In this document: in pieces, positions 1 through 9,130 of the stretch
How the letters are laid out: every line of letters begins with the position of its first letter
Position numbering within the stretch: the first letter of the stretch is position 1
Assembly (NCBI GenBank): GCA_027491155.1
Contig: JAIXWR010000030.1
Span: 58,053 to 122,052 of the forward strand
DNA: 64,000 nt
Source: Verrucomicrobiaceae bacterium
GTDB taxonomy: Bacteria; Verrucomicrobiota; Verrucomicrobiia; Verrucomicrobiales; Akkermansiaceae
Direction: 5' to 3'
Program-made: the position numbers and the translations under genes
The notes under the pieces: model-generated
Database searches by the model: none
The model's input: only the letters and a program-made list of their open reading frames with translations
Told to the model about the DNA's origin: nothing

Positions 1-1355
1 TGGCAGCTCGTGCATCGCATCGACTGGAGCTTCGCGGCGGCCGACTCCGCGGCGACGTGGCGGGTCAGGGGGGCGCTGCCTTTTTTCGAGAAGGCGATCA
101 GCGCCTCGCGTTCGGCGTCGGTGAGGGCGAACTTCGGCACCTTGGGGCCGGGCTTGCCGGAGACGCAGCCGCCGGCCGACCAGTCTTTCGCGAAGATGGT
201 GTCGGTGCCGGACAGGGTCGTGTTCTGGATGCCGGTGCCGGCGTGGCAGGCGGCGCAGTTCAGGGCGGTGGCGATTTCCATGCCCTTGGCCGGGTCGCCT
301 TTCGGGAAAGCGGAAGGATTCCGGGCGGAATTGGCGGTGGCTTCCAACAGGTAGGCGGCGATCTCGTTCGCCTCGGCATCGCTGAGCGCGAAGTCGGGCA
401 TGCCGATGTGGGCATACCAGGCGTCCGGCTTTTTCAGGAAGCCGGCCAGCGCGCCATGCTGGAACTTGAAGCCGACGTCGCTGAGCGACAGCCGTGCGGG
501 ATCGGCCGGTCCACCGGGCACCGAGTGGCAGGCGGCGCAGCCGAGGCGGTGGAAATGCTCGCCGCCTTTTTGCGCCAGCGCCTTGTCGGGTGCGGGCGGC
601 ACTTCGCCGATCTTCTGGGTCATCAGCCAGGCCGCGAGGTCGGCGGCCTGCTGCTTGCCGGCCGGGGTCGATTCGTCGATCAGGTCCGGCATCCGGGTGT
701 CCGGCCGGAACGATGCGGGATTGGCGAGCCAGGCCGCCACCCACTCTTCCTGCAGCCGCGAACCGGTGGCCATCAGGATGGGGCCGAACTCGCTGAGCTC
801 CTCCATGCCGCTGGCACCGATGTGGCACTTCGAGCAGTGGTTCTCGGCGAAGAGCAGCCGTCCGTGGCGGGCGGGGTCGGCCGGGACCTCCGCCTTGAAG
901 ACGGTGGGCGGCACGCTTTGCCGGGGGAACCCGCGTTCTTCCCAGAACAGGCGGAAGCGGCCGGAGCCGTCGGGCTTGGAGCGGTAGGTGATCGCGATGT
1001 CGTGCTCGCCGCGGTTGAGGCGGGTGCTTTTGGAAGCGGCGGTGCCGAAGACTCCTTCCTCGGTCAGGACTTCCTTGCCACCGATGGTCAGCGTCGCCTT
1101 GCCCTCGCCCTCGAACGAGAAGACGAGGCGCAGGCGCTCGGTGAGCACCAGCTTGCCGGTCCATGTCACGCCGAATTCACCGGGCGCGAGGAAGGGCGTC
1201 GGCGCTTCCCCGGCCTTGACCAGCAAGGCGGGGAGGCGGTCGGCGCGGGTGTCTTTCGCGCCGCCGGACTCGAAAGTCGCGGCGAGTTCGGCGCGGGCGA
1301 TACCCGCGGCGAGCAATGCCGACAGGACGGATCCGGCGGATAGGACTGATCTCAT
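1..1355 (-). CDS. PA14-like domain, multihaem c-type cytochrome (3' end outside window)
   Basis: The frame is open from an ATG at 1355 to the window edge, about 451 codons without a stop. A signal peptide covers roughly residues 1-22. A PA14-like beta domain (about 25-150, with TWTGKL and a GEGKATLTIGGK strand pair) follows. Four haem-c attachment motifs come next: CSKCH near 174, CAACH near 273 and 367, and CTSC(H) at the edge. It is therefore an exported electron-transfer protein, probably periplasmic or surface-bound. Its start lies 28 bp after the stop of the DUF6797 propeller gene on the same strand, so the two are probably one transcript. In many planctomycetal and verrucomicrobial proteins propeller and haem domains sit in one chain; here they are separate. 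The electron donor is not evident. Confidence 0.8.
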   Translation of the reverse strand, partial: MRSVLSAGSVLSALLAAGIARAELAATFESGGAKDTRADRLPALLVKAGEAPTPFLAPGEFGVTWTGKLVLTERLRLVFSFEGEGKATLTIGGKEVLTEEGVFGTAASKSTRLNRGEHDIAITYRSKPDGSGRFRLFWEERGFPRQSVPPTVFKAEVPADPARHGRLLFAENHCSKCHIGASGMEELSEFGPILMATGSRLQEEWVAAWLANPASFRPDTRMPDLIDESTPAGKQQAADLAAWLMTQKIGEVPPAPDKALAQKGGEHFHRLGCAACHSVPGGPADPARLSLSDVGFKFQHGALAGFLKKPDAWYAHIGMPDFALSDAEANEIAAYLLEATANSARNPSAFPKGDPAKGMEIATALNCAACHAGTGIQNTTLSGTDTIFAKDWSAGGCVSGKPGPKVPKFALTDAEREALIAFSKKGSAPLTRHVAAESAAAKLQSMRCTSC

Positions 1356-1383
1356 GGCTGGCGAGGCTTGGCTGAGATGTGGA

Positions 1384-3636
1384 TCACTTCCCCATCGCGC
1401 GGACGGTGCCGTGAAGGTCGCCCTTCAGCACTTCGCCTTCGGTATCCTCGAGATCCCAGGAGACCTTGATCGACATGGAGGGCTTGTGGCCTTCGAGATC
1501 GAGCTCGACGGTCTTGCCGTCCTTCAGCAGGCGGGCCGCGGCGATCTTGATGTTGTCGCGCTTGCGGTGGCTCTGCGATTCCTTGTCGAGCGCCTGCTTG
1601 CGGGCTTCGGCGTCGATGTTGTCGACCGAGAATTCGCCGGAGCCGTACTGCGGGCCGCGGACGTAGTCCCAGCGCTGGGCGGAGTAGCTTTCGGGATCGG
1701 TGGCGAGTTCCTCGTCGAGCTCGGTTTCGAAGTGCAGCCGGACGCCGGACCCGGTGATCTCGAACTTGTCGGGCATCGGCACGGTGGCACCGGTGTAGCG
1801 GATGCGCTGGAAGGCGGACTCGCTGGCGGCATTGGTCTGCCAGCCGCGGAAGCCGGCGACGTAGAGCGAGCCGTCGGAGTGGAAACGGGCGCGCATCGCG
1901 GAGGAGCCGATCTTGACCGGCAGCTTCACCACGCCGCCCTGCAGGGTGTCGCCGACCGAGGCGTTCAGCACGCGGTAGATCGACGACTGGCCGTAGGAAA
2001 GATGGAGCATCTCGCCGGGCTTGAGGCCGAACTTCGTATTATCTTTCGGCACCCAGGCCTGGGAGCCGCTGGAATTGTCGACGTCCATCGGCAGGTAGCA
2101 GAGCGGCTCGGTGTAGGGCGCGCCGGTCAGGCCCTGGCGGGCGGCTTCGGTGCCGAAGAAGGCCGGGGCCTGGTCCTTGGTGATGAAGTTGATCTTGCAG
2201 CAGGGCTGGTTGGTGCCCTCGTTCTCGCCGGTGGTGATTTCACCGTTCGGGCCGATGCCGAGACCGCCGGGGGCGCGCAGGCCGGTCGCCATGATCTCGG
2301 ATTTGGAGCCGTCCTTGGAGACCTTGATGACCGTGCCGTGGTGCGGGTAGATCGGGTCGAAGCCACGGCCGCCGCCGCGGACCGGCGAGCCCTTGGAGAA
2401 GTAGAAATTGCCGTCGCTGTCGGTCTGCAGGTCGAAGGCGAACTCGTGGAAGTTCGGCGACACCGAGACGTTGTTGAAGAAGCACTCGAAGCGGTCGGCC
2501 TCGCCGTCCTGGTTGAGGTCGTGCAGCTTGGTGATCTGGTCCCGGCCTTGGACATATATGATGCCGTCGACCACCTTCAGGCCCAGCGTTTCGAAAAGGC
2601 CGGCGGCGTGGCGCTTCCAGGTGAGCTTGCTCCAGTCGCCCTTCAGGCCCTTGACGATCCAGACATCGCCGTTCCAGCTGGCGATGGCCGCGCTGTCCTC
2701 GTCGATGAAATCGAATCCGGCGAAGCGGATGTTGGACTTCCAGGGGTTGTCGGTCGGGAGACCGATGGTGTCGGTGACCCAGGGCGATTTCTTGTCGGTG
2801 GAAAGCTCGCCCTTGGTGGTCAGGACTTCTTTCCACAGGCCCTCGCCGCCCTTGGTGGCGCCGGCGACGTTGAAGGGTTCGGCGGCCTTGGCGTCGCCGC
2901 CGCGGGCGTAGGAGAGGGTGAAGGAGACCGGCTTGTCGGACGGGGCGAGCGTGGCGACCAGGCGCTTCGCATTGCCGGAGGCGGCGCCGAGCGCCGCACC
3001 GCTGCCGCCGGTCGCGACGGACAGGCCGGAGGCGGATTTGGCGGAATTCCCGCTCGCGGTGAAGTCGGCGGAATCCTCCGCGGCCACCAGGGCGAGCGGC
3101 TTGGCGTGGGCCGCGACCTCGAAGTGGCGGACGAAGCCGCCGGGGCCGGCTTGCAGGTGCTCCAGCACGCGGGTGCCGTTGACGGTGTATTCGAAGACGA
3201 TGCGGGTGCCGTGGCGGTAGAAGCCCTTGTATTGGGCGTGGGAAACATTGCCGCCGAATTCCGCCGGGCGCTTGTCGTCGAAGCTGCCGGATTCGTCCGC
3301 CCAGCCGGGGCCGTTGGCGGTGTTGAAGATGAAGTCCTTCTCGTTGGCGACCCGGACCAGAGGACCGTGGGCACCGGTCCACGGGGTGCCGCCCCAGTGG
3401 ACGCCGCCCTTGTAAACGGTGACGACCCGCAGGGTCTCGGTGTCGAACAGGGCGCGCGATCCGTCTCCGAGATCGACCAGGATGCCTTTCACGGCGGCGG
3501 TTTTCTGCTGGCCGTCGAAGGTGCCGGCGAAAGTGTTGCTCCAGGCCGGGCCGATCTGCATTTCTTCAAACCACTTGGCGGCGGTGGCCGGCAAGGCGGC
3601 GGCGGCGAGGACGATGGGTGCAAGGTAGGAGCGCAT
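1384..3636 (-). CDS. DUF6797-type exported beta-propeller (sorbosone-dehydrogenase-like) protein
   Basis: The protein has 750 residues, starting at ATG 3636 because the signal peptide (MRSYLAPIVLAAAALPATAA) begins there; the open frame upstream has no coding character. The N-terminal third matches my recollection of DUF6797 (WFEEMQIGPAWSNTF, GGVHWGGTPWTGAHG). The middle is a propeller like those of PQQ glucose/sorbosone dehydrogenases, with blades such as DLNQDGEADRFECF, FDPIYPHHGTVIKVSKDG and MATGLRAPGGLGIGPNGE. The C-terminus is a beta-rich tail. Catalysis is not shown; oxidation of a sugar or polyol with electrons passed to the adjacent cytochrome is an inference from the pairing. The gene precedes the cytochrome by 28 bp. 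Confidence 0.75.
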   Translation of the reverse strand: MRSYLAPIVLAAAALPATAAKWFEEMQIGPAWSNTFAGTFDGQQKTAAVKGILVDLGDGSRALFDTETLRVVTVYKGGVHWGGTPWTGAHGPLVRVANEKDFIFNTANGPGWADESGSFDDKRPAEFGGNVSHAQYKGFYRHGTRIVFEYTVNGTRVLEHLQAGPGGFVRHFEVAAHAKPLALVAAEDSADFTASGNSAKSASGLSVATGGSGAALGAASGNAKRLVATLAPSDKPVSFTLSYARGGDAKAAEPFNVAGATKGGEGLWKEVLTTKGELSTDKKSPWVTDTIGLPTDNPWKSNIRFAGFDFIDEDSAAIASWNGDVWIVKGLKGDWSKLTWKRHAAGLFETLGLKVVDGIIYVQGRDQITKLHDLNQDGEADRFECFFNNVSVSPNFHEFAFDLQTDSDGNFYFSKGSPVRGGGRGFDPIYPHHGTVIKVSKDGSKSEIMATGLRAPGGLGIGPNGEITTGENEGTNQPCCKINFITKDQAPAFFGTEAARQGLTGAPYTEPLCYLPMDVDNSSGSQAWVPKDNTKFGLKPGEMLHLSYGQSSIYRVLNASVGDTLQGGVVKLPVKIGSSAMRARFHSDGSLYVAGFRGWQTNAASESAFQRIRYTGATVPMPDKFEITGSGVRLHFETELDEELATDPESYSAQRWDYVRGPQYGSGEFSVDNIDAEARKQALDKESQSHRKRDNIKIAAARLLKDGKTVELDLEGHKPSMSIKVSWDLEDTEGEVLKGDLHGTVRAMGK

Positions 3637-3843
3637 GAGTGCTTGGTAACGTCGTGGGTTCGGATCGGGTTTACGCGGACCGGGCGGAAAGCATGCCGCG
3701 ATGACAAATGCCTTCCTGCCCGGGCGCCGTTCGCCGTCGCCACTACGCCAGCTTTCCCTCCGCTTTAGCAAGCTCCCGGTTTCCCTAGGGAGGTTCGCGG
3801 GAATGCCTAGACCCGCAGCGGTCCGGGGCTATCCTCCGGCGCG

Positions 3844-4380
3844 ATGTGGGACACGATGATCCAATGGGGCGGCTGGGGCTCGGTCGGCACCGGCCTCGCG
3901 TGGCTGGTGACCGGGTGCCTGCTGGTGGCGGGCTTGATCGGGTGCATCATCCCGATCCTGCCGGGTCATCTGATCCTGCTATTCGCCGCGATCGCCCACC
4001 GCCTGATGCTCGGCCGGGAGGGCTCCGGCATGGAATGGTGGAGCTTTGTCATCCTGACCGTCCTGCTCACCCTCTCGCAGGCCTTCGAGTTCGCCGCCGG
4101 TGCGGCCGGGACCCGGTGGTTCGGCGGCACCAAGTGGGGAGCGTGGGGTGCCTTGATCGGCGGGATCGTCGGCATGTTCTTCTTTCCCTTCGGCCTTATC
4201 CTCGGCCCGTTGATCGGGGCCTTCGCGCTGGAGAAGTGGGGGGCGAAACAGGAGATGAAACCCGCCGCGGTGTCCGGGGTCGGCTCGGTGGTCGGCACCG
4301 TCGCCGGGATGGGGATGAAGCTCGCGATCGGGCTGGTGATGATCGCGTGGTTCTTCGTGGATTGTTTCTGGGTGGGGTGA
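3844..4380 (+). CDS. DUF456 family integral membrane protein
   Basis: This is a 178-residue protein with about five hydrophobic segments and the family's GCIIPILPG motif near the N-terminus and FPFGLILGPLIGAF in the second half. DUF456 proteins (YqgC-like) are small membrane proteins of unknown function, and length and layout agree with the family. The gene stands alone, divergent from the DUF6797/cytochrome pair and convergent with the GH128-like gene 40 bp downstream. The start at 3844 puts a tryptophan-rich amphipathic stretch before the first membrane span. Confidence 0.85.
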   Translation: MWDTMIQWGGWGSVGTGLAWLVTGCLLVAGLIGCIIPILPGHLILLFAAIAHRLMLGREGSGMEWWSFVILTVLLTLSQAFEFAAGAAGTRWFGGTKWGAWGALIGGIVGMFFFPFGLILGPLIGAFALEKWGAKQEMKPAAVSGVGSVVGTVAGMGMKLAIGLVMIAWFFVDCFWVG

Positions 4381-4419
4381 TGGGAAGTAACCCGGAGGCT
4401 GCCGGCCTCGCGACCTGGC

Positions 4420-5184
4420 TCAGGTTCCGGCGTCCCGGTAGAGTTCGCCCATGCGGGTCAGGGAGCCGTCGTTCTTGAACAGGCTGTGCTCCTTGCCCTT
4501 GCCGGGCTCGAAGTAGGCGTAGCGCTCGATGTCCTTGCTGCGTTCGAGGAAGCGCAGGGTCTTTCTCAGGAAGTCGTAGTTCTCCCGCTCGGGGCCGGAC
4601 CAGCCGTTGAACTCGGTGATCCAGACCGGCAGGCGGTAGCTCTTGGCGAGGTCCTTGACGAAGCTTTCGAAGGCACCGGGATCGCGGCTGCGGTACCAGT
4701 GGATGGCGATGAAATCGACGCGCAGCTTGCGGCGCTTGGCCTCCTTCATGAAGGCATCGAGCCACTGCATGCCCTTGTCGTCGGACGAGGGAGCCGGGGA
4801 GCCGAGGCGCAGGTTCTTCTTTTCGGCGAGGGCGACGAGTCTCGGCCAGAGTTCGAGGCCTTTTTCCAGCGTCGTGTTCCCCTGGTCGCCGCGCTCCGGT
4901 TCGTTGTAGCCGAGCAGGTGGTCGATGCCTTGCAAGCGCTCGACCTCGCCGAGCTTCCCGATGTCCGCGCCGCGTTTGATCATCGGGACGAAGGACGCCT
5001 CCTTCGAGCCGTTGCCGCCGGTCCACCACGTGTAGTACCAATGCGCGCCGAGGAGGCGGTGGTGGTTGGCATCGCCGCCGGCCCAGCCCTTTTTCGCCGA
5101 GGCCTGGCGGGTCTGGGCGAAAAGCGGGGCGGGTGCCAGGGCGGCCGAGCAGAGGGTCAGGAAGCGGCGGCGGTCCGGATGCAT
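4420..5184 (-). CDS. Exported glycosyl hydrolase-like protein (GH128 / Glyco_hydro_cc type)
   Basis: The protein has 254 residues from ATG 5184. Its first residues, RRRFLTLCSAALAPAPLFA, form a twin-arginine-like export signal. The mature part is a single TIM-barrel-like domain with YYTWWTGG, LLGYNEPE (a likely catalytic acid in an NEPE context), FIAIHWY and WITEFNGW (a second Glu at a strand end). This pattern fits the asl1/GH128 group, whose characterised members cleave beta-1,3-glucans, but substrate cannot be read from sequence. The frame extends upstream of 5184 without an export signal, so the start was set there. It is the last gene before a 350-bp stretch of gene remnants. Confidence 0.75.
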   Translation of the reverse strand: MHPDRRRFLTLCSAALAPAPLFAQTRQASAKKGWAGGDANHHRLLGAHWYYTWWTGGNGSKEASFVPMIKRGADIGKLGEVERLQGIDHLLGYNEPERGDQGNTTLEKGLELWPRLVALAEKKNLRLGSPAPSSDDKGMQWLDAFMKEAKRRKLRVDFIAIHWYRSRDPGAFESFVKDLAKSYRLPVWITEFNGWSGPERENYDFLRKTLRFLERSKDIERYAYFEPGKGKEHSLFKNDGSLTRMGELYRDAGT

Positions 5185-5532
5185 GGCGGGATTCTGCGGT
5201 CGGAATCGCAAAGTCCAAGCGGATATCGCGGCCGCGTTGCTTCGCCTTCCCGGCCTGCTGCACCTTCTCCTTTTCACATGCCTCCTTGCGGGCCAGGTAG
5301 GGCTTCCCGAGCTCTGCGATCACGCGCTTCGCCTCCTCGATCCGCCGCGCCGCGGCCGCCGAGCCGGCGTCGTGGTTCCGTCCGGCGGAGCGCTGGCAGT
5401 CGGTGGCCGACGCCCGCTTCGAAGGGTTGCTCGTGAAGCGCGATGCCGCCTGGAAGATCCTGATGGAAAACCAGATCGGCCCGGTGGCCGAGGCGGAGCG
5501 GGACGCGCTCGGACGGCGCTGATCCGGCGGCC
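5185..5532. other. 348-bp gap with two coding-like remnants on opposite strands
   Basis: No complete gene lies here, but two stretches read like protein. On the plus strand, codons from about 5352 to the TGA at 5520-5522 give an alanine/arginine-rich tail (RWQSVADARFEGLLVKRDAA, then MENQIGPVAEAERDALGRR) with GC-rich third positions; the frame is closed upstream by TAG at 5298 and has no good start. On the minus strand, about 5190-5350 gives a charged helical stretch (EEAKRVIAELGKPYLARKEA), also without a plausible start. They look like the ends of decayed genes brought together by deletion or inversion. No family was recognised for either. Confidence 0.4.
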
Positions 5533-5832
5533 TCAGTCCAGCGGATACTCGCCGTCCTCGCCGACGCCCACCCACTTCAGCCGGCCGAAGGCGCGGAGGA
5601 TCGCGGGTGTCAGGCCTTCGCTTTCGTCTTCCGCGTGCTCGATGGTGGCGGAACTGGTGAGCCCGCGCATCGACTCGATGCTGATCACCGTGCGCTCGCC
5701 TTCGAAATGGATCCAGTCGCCCCAGTTCTTCGACTCGTGGCTGGGGAAAAGCTTCTCCTTGCGGAGCGCTTCAACGACTTCCTTGATGGTGCAGGGATCT
5801 TCGGATTCGGGGAGTTGCAGGACGGTTTCCAT
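5533..5832 (-). CDS. Hypothetical small cytoplasmic protein
   Basis: The protein has 99 residues from ATG 5832 (METVLQLPES...). The frame also opens at 5883, but that start would overlap the end of the ABC exporter by 25 bp and adds a basic, unstructured lead, so 5832 is preferred, 26 bp after the exporter stop. It has no signal peptide or membrane segment. The sequence alternates charged helices and short strands (NWGDWIHFEGERTVISIESM, then GLTPAILRAFGRLKWVGV). I do not recognise the family. Spacing suggests cotranscription with the ABC exporter, but nothing in the sequence assigns a role. Confidence 0.6.
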   Translation of the reverse strand: METVLQLPESEDPCTIKEVVEALRKEKLFPSHESKNWGDWIHFEGERTVISIESMRGLTSSATIEHAEDESEGLTPAILRAFGRLKWVGVGEDGEYPLD

Positions 5833-5858
5833 GTGGCGGGTGGCGAACGCGGACAGGT

Positions 5859-7577
5859 TTACACGCGGAGGGAAGCTTCGCACAACCGCGAATACAAGCC
5901 GCCGTTTTCTAACAGATTCTCATGGCGGCCGCTCTCGACCAGGCGGCCGTCCTCCAGCACGCAGATCAGGTCCGCATTGCGCACGGTGGAAAGGCGGTGG
6001 GCGATGACGAAGCAGGTGCGGTCCGCGCGCAGGGTCTCGAGCGCTTCCTGCACCAGCCGCTCCGTCTCGTTGTCGAGCGCCGAGGTGGCTTCGTCTAACA
6101 GGAGGAGCGGAGGGTTCTTCAGCAGCGCGCGGGCGATCGACAGGCGCTGCTTCTCGCCGCCGGAGAAGCGCACGCCGCGTTCTCCGGCGACGGTGTCGAG
6201 CTGCTCCGGCAGTTCCCGCACGAAGCGGGCGGCGTTGGCGCTTTCGAGGGCGGACCAGATCTCGGCGTCGGTCGCGTCCGGCTTCGCGAGGCGGAGGTTG
6301 TCGCGCAGGCTGGTGTTGAAGAGGAAGCTCTCCTGCGTGACGTAGCCGGTGTGGTCGCGCAGCCACTCCTTGGACAGGCTTTCGATCGGACGGCCGTCGA
6401 GCAGGATGGCCCCGCGGTCGGTCTCGTAGAAGCGGGTCAGCAGGTTGAGCACGGTGGATTTCCCCGCACCGGTCGGGCCGACGAGGGCGACGGTCATGCC
6501 CGGCTCCGCGACCAGCGAGATGCCGGAGACGGCGGGGGATTCGGGGTCGTAGGAAAAGCCGGCATCGATGAACTCGACGCGGCCGGAGAAGGACCCGGGG
6601 CGCTCGCCTTCGGTGAGGTTGGTCTCGTCCGGAAGGTCCAGGATGTCGAACACGCGCTTCGCGGCGACCTTGCCGCCGAGGTAGAGCTGGTTGAGGGTGT
6701 TGATCCGAGAGATGGGGTCGAAGAGGAAGCCCCAGGCGACGAGGAAGGAGATCGGGGTGCCGGCGTCCATCTTGCCCTGGAGCACCCACCACGCGCCGCA
6801 GCCGAGCATCAGGATGATGCCGGACTCCGCGAGCAGCGAGACGCCGGGCCAGACGATGGCCTGGCCTTTCATCACCCGCATGTGCTTCTCGCCGACGTGG
6901 CGGCTGGCGGCGTCGAAGCGGTCGAGCGCCTCGGGCTCCACGGTGTAGGCCTTGATCTGGCGGATGCCGGCGAGGTTGTCGTGGAGCAGCGCGTTGAGGG
7001 CGGCGGAGGCTTCGGACGATTCCCGCCAGCGGGGTTCGGCGCGCTTTGAATAGATCGTGGTGATCAGGCCGATGACCGGCAGCGGGGCGAGGGTGATCAG
7101 GGTGAGCTCCCAGCTGTGGTAGAACATCCAGCCGGCCATGATGAAGAACTGGAGGACGGCGGGGATGGCCTGGTCGATGGTTTCGACGATCACCCGGTCG
7201 GTGGAGGGCACGTCGCTGGCGACGCGCGACATGATCTCGCCGGACGAGTTGGTGTCGAACCACTTGATCGGCAGCCGCTGCAGCTTGTCGTAGAGCTGGC
7301 GGCGGAGGTCGTGGACGAGGCGTTGCTCGAGGGCGTTGTTGCCGTAGGTGCGCAGCGTGAAGAGCAGCTGGCGGAGGAAGATCGCGCCGATGCCGAGGGC
7401 GGCGGTCTGGAAGAGCAGGTCCTCGCGTCGCTTGCCGATCACGTCGTCGACCAGCACCTGGGTCACGGTGGGAAGGACCAGCACGAGCAGGGTGCAGAGG
7501 ACCGCCATCGCCAGCGAGATGGCGGCCCGCCAGGGATAGATCAGGACGAGCTTGAAGACTCGGGAGAGGACGGCCAT
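5859..7577 (-). CDS. ABC exporter, fused permease and ATPase (MsbA-like)
   Basis: The protein is 572 residues, starting at ATG 7577 just before the first membrane helix (FKLVLIYPWRAAISLAMAV). An N-terminal six-helix exporter domain (about 1-310) is followed by a nucleotide-binding domain with Walker A GPTGAGKST, Q-loop YVTQESFLFN, signature FSGGEKQRLS, Walker B LLLLDEATSALD and switch histidine IAHRL. Such half-transporters act as dimers in the inner membrane and export lipids, peptides or drugs. MsbA (lipid A flippase) is the closest well-known relative by layout, but the cargo is not proven. The open frame extends upstream to 7754 over unlikely sequence. It is divergent from the DASS carrier; the regions upstream of the two starts share about 120 bp. 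Confidence 0.9.
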   Translation of the reverse strand: MAVLSRVFKLVLIYPWRAAISLAMAVLCTLLVLVLPTVTQVLVDDVIGKRREDLLFQTAALGIGAIFLRQLLFTLRTYGNNALEQRLVHDLRRQLYDKLQRLPIKWFDTNSSGEIMSRVASDVPSTDRVIVETIDQAIPAVLQFFIMAGWMFYHSWELTLITLAPLPVIGLITTIYSKRAEPRWRESSEASAALNALLHDNLAGIRQIKAYTVEPEALDRFDAASRHVGEKHMRVMKGQAIVWPGVSLLAESGIILMLGCGAWWVLQGKMDAGTPISFLVAWGFLFDPISRINTLNQLYLGGKVAAKRVFDILDLPDETNLTEGERPGSFSGRVEFIDAGFSYDPESPAVSGISLVAEPGMTVALVGPTGAGKSTVLNLLTRFYETDRGAILLDGRPIESLSKEWLRDHTGYVTQESFLFNTSLRDNLRLAKPDATDAEIWSALESANAARFVRELPEQLDTVAGERGVRFSGGEKQRLSIARALLKNPPLLLLDEATSALDNETERLVQEALETLRADRTCFVIAHRLSTVRNADLICVLEDGRLVESGRHENLLENGGLYSRLCEASLRV

Positions 7578-7699
7578 GCCGCCGTCATGGAGCGCCCTTG
7601 AAGCCGGGCTGGCAAGAAAGATGCGGGAGCGGCGTTTCGCGTGCGGGGCGACAAAGCTTGCACCGGAGCGACGGGTCCGGGAGAAACTGATGCCAGCGA

Positions 7700-9118
7700 A
7701 TGGGGGAAGATCGAAGCCAGGCCAGGGATCCGGAAGGGGCGCGTCATCCGCCAAGCCGCCGTCGCGAAATCCTGCAGCTGATGGTCGCCTTCCTGATGAT
7801 TCCCCTGGGATCGGCGATCCCGGTGGACGCCGGGCTTCACGGCGATCTCGACCCTTCGAAGGTCCGGCTTGGACTGGGGATCTTCCTTTGCATCGGGTTC
7901 CTGTGGGTCACCGAGGCACTGCCCCTGGCGGCGACCGCCTTGCTGGTGCCGGTGCTCGGGGTGGCGGCCGGATTGACCGACATGAAGTCCGCGCTGGGCG
8001 GCTTCGCGGACCCGCTGATCTTCCTGTTCTTCGGCGGCTTCGCCCTCGCCTCCGCGATGTCGGTGCAGGGGATCGACCGCTGGATCGCGGACCGGATCGT
8101 CCGTGCGGCGAATGGGAAATTCCTACGCGTGTCGTACTTGATCTTCGCGGTCACCGCCGCGCTTTCGATGTGGATGAGCAACACCGCCACCACCGCGATC
8201 ATGATCCCGCTGGTGATCGGGATCCTGGGGCATGTGCCGAAGGACGACGCCCGGCGCGGCAATGCGGTCTTCCTGCTGCTCGGCACCGCCTACGCGGCCA
8301 GCATCGGAGGCCTGGGCACGCTGGTGGGCACGCCGCCGAACGGGATCGCCGCGGCGAAGCTGGGCATCGACTTCGTGGGCTGGCTGCGTTTCGGGATTCC
8401 CGCGATGCTGCTGCTGCTGCCGCTGATGGCGGTGGTGCTGCACCTGACCTGTCGGCCCGGCAGCGGGAACTTCGCGTTGCCGGAGCCGCGCGGGTTCCAG
8501 TGGCACGGGCGGCGGATCGTCACGCTGGTGATTTTCCTGCTCACCGGCCTGGCATGGATTTTCGGCGGCTGGCTCGCGCCGCGGCTCGGGATCGCGAATT
8601 CGTTCGACACGGTGGTGGCCCTGCTCGCCGTGCTGGCGCTGGTCGGCACGCGGGTGGCGGGGTGGAAGGATATCGAGGCCGGCACCGAGTGGGGGGTGCT
8701 GATGCTTTTCGGCGGAGGGATCGTGCTGAGCGGCCTGCTCGACAAGACCGGCGCCAGCCTCTTCATGGCGCGGGAAATCGTGAACCTGGTCGAGGGCTGG
8801 CCGGTGATCCTGATCATCGCGGCGTCGCTGGGCTTCGTCATCCTGCTGGGCGAGTTTTCCAGCAACACCGCGACCGCGGCGCTGATGGTGCCGATCTTTT
8901 ATTCGGTGGCGGTGGAACTCGGGATGGCTCCTTCGAAGCTGGTGATCCCGCTTGCGCTGGCTTCCTCGTGCGGCTTCATGCTGCCGGTCGCCACGCCGCC
9001 GAATGCGATCGTCTTCGCCACCGGCCGGATCCCGCAGCGCGAGATGCTGCGCGCGGGCCTGTGGCTGGACGCGGTGTGCCTGGCGGTGGTGTCGCTGCTC
9101 GCGTGGTGGATCTTCTAA
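7700..9118 (+). CDS. SLC13/DASS-family anion:sodium symporter
   Basis: The 472-residue protein has about eleven membrane segments and two SNT motifs (MWMSNTATTAIMIP in the first half, EFSSNTATAALMVPI in the second), which bind sodium and substrate carboxylate in the divalent anion:sodium symporter family. An internal gene duplication is visible in the twin SNT regions and twin hairpin-loop stretches. Substrates in the family are dicarboxylates, citrate or sulfate; which one applies here cannot be told. The start at 7700 gives a basic 27-residue lead; the next ATG at 7781 is an alternative. The VTT-domain gene follows after 12 bp, an evident operon. Confidence 0.88.
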   Translation: MGEDRSQARDPEGARHPPSRRREILQLMVAFLMIPLGSAIPVDAGLHGDLDPSKVRLGLGIFLCIGFLWVTEALPLAATALLVPVLGVAAGLTDMKSALGGFADPLIFLFFGGFALASAMSVQGIDRWIADRIVRAANGKFLRVSYLIFAVTAALSMWMSNTATTAIMIPLVIGILGHVPKDDARRGNAVFLLLGTAYAASIGGLGTLVGTPPNGIAAAKLGIDFVGWLRFGIPAMLLLLPLMAVVLHLTCRPGSGNFALPEPRGFQWHGRRIVTLVIFLLTGLAWIFGGWLAPRLGIANSFDTVVALLAVLALVGTRVAGWKDIEAGTEWGVLMLFGGGIVLSGLLDKTGASLFMAREIVNLVEGWPVILIIAASLGFVILLGEFSSNTATAALMVPIFYSVAVELGMAPSKLVIPLALASSCGFMLPVATPPNAIVFATGRIPQREMLRAGLWLDAVCLAVVSLLAWWIF

Positions 9119-9130
9119 CAAACGAACGAA

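Noticed and set aside
988..3768. Very long plus-strand frame opposite the DUF6797 gene
   Set aside because: Its translation is valine/glycine/alanine-biased with no domain, while the minus strand gives a signal peptide and a recognisable propeller. It is a shadow of high-GC codon use.
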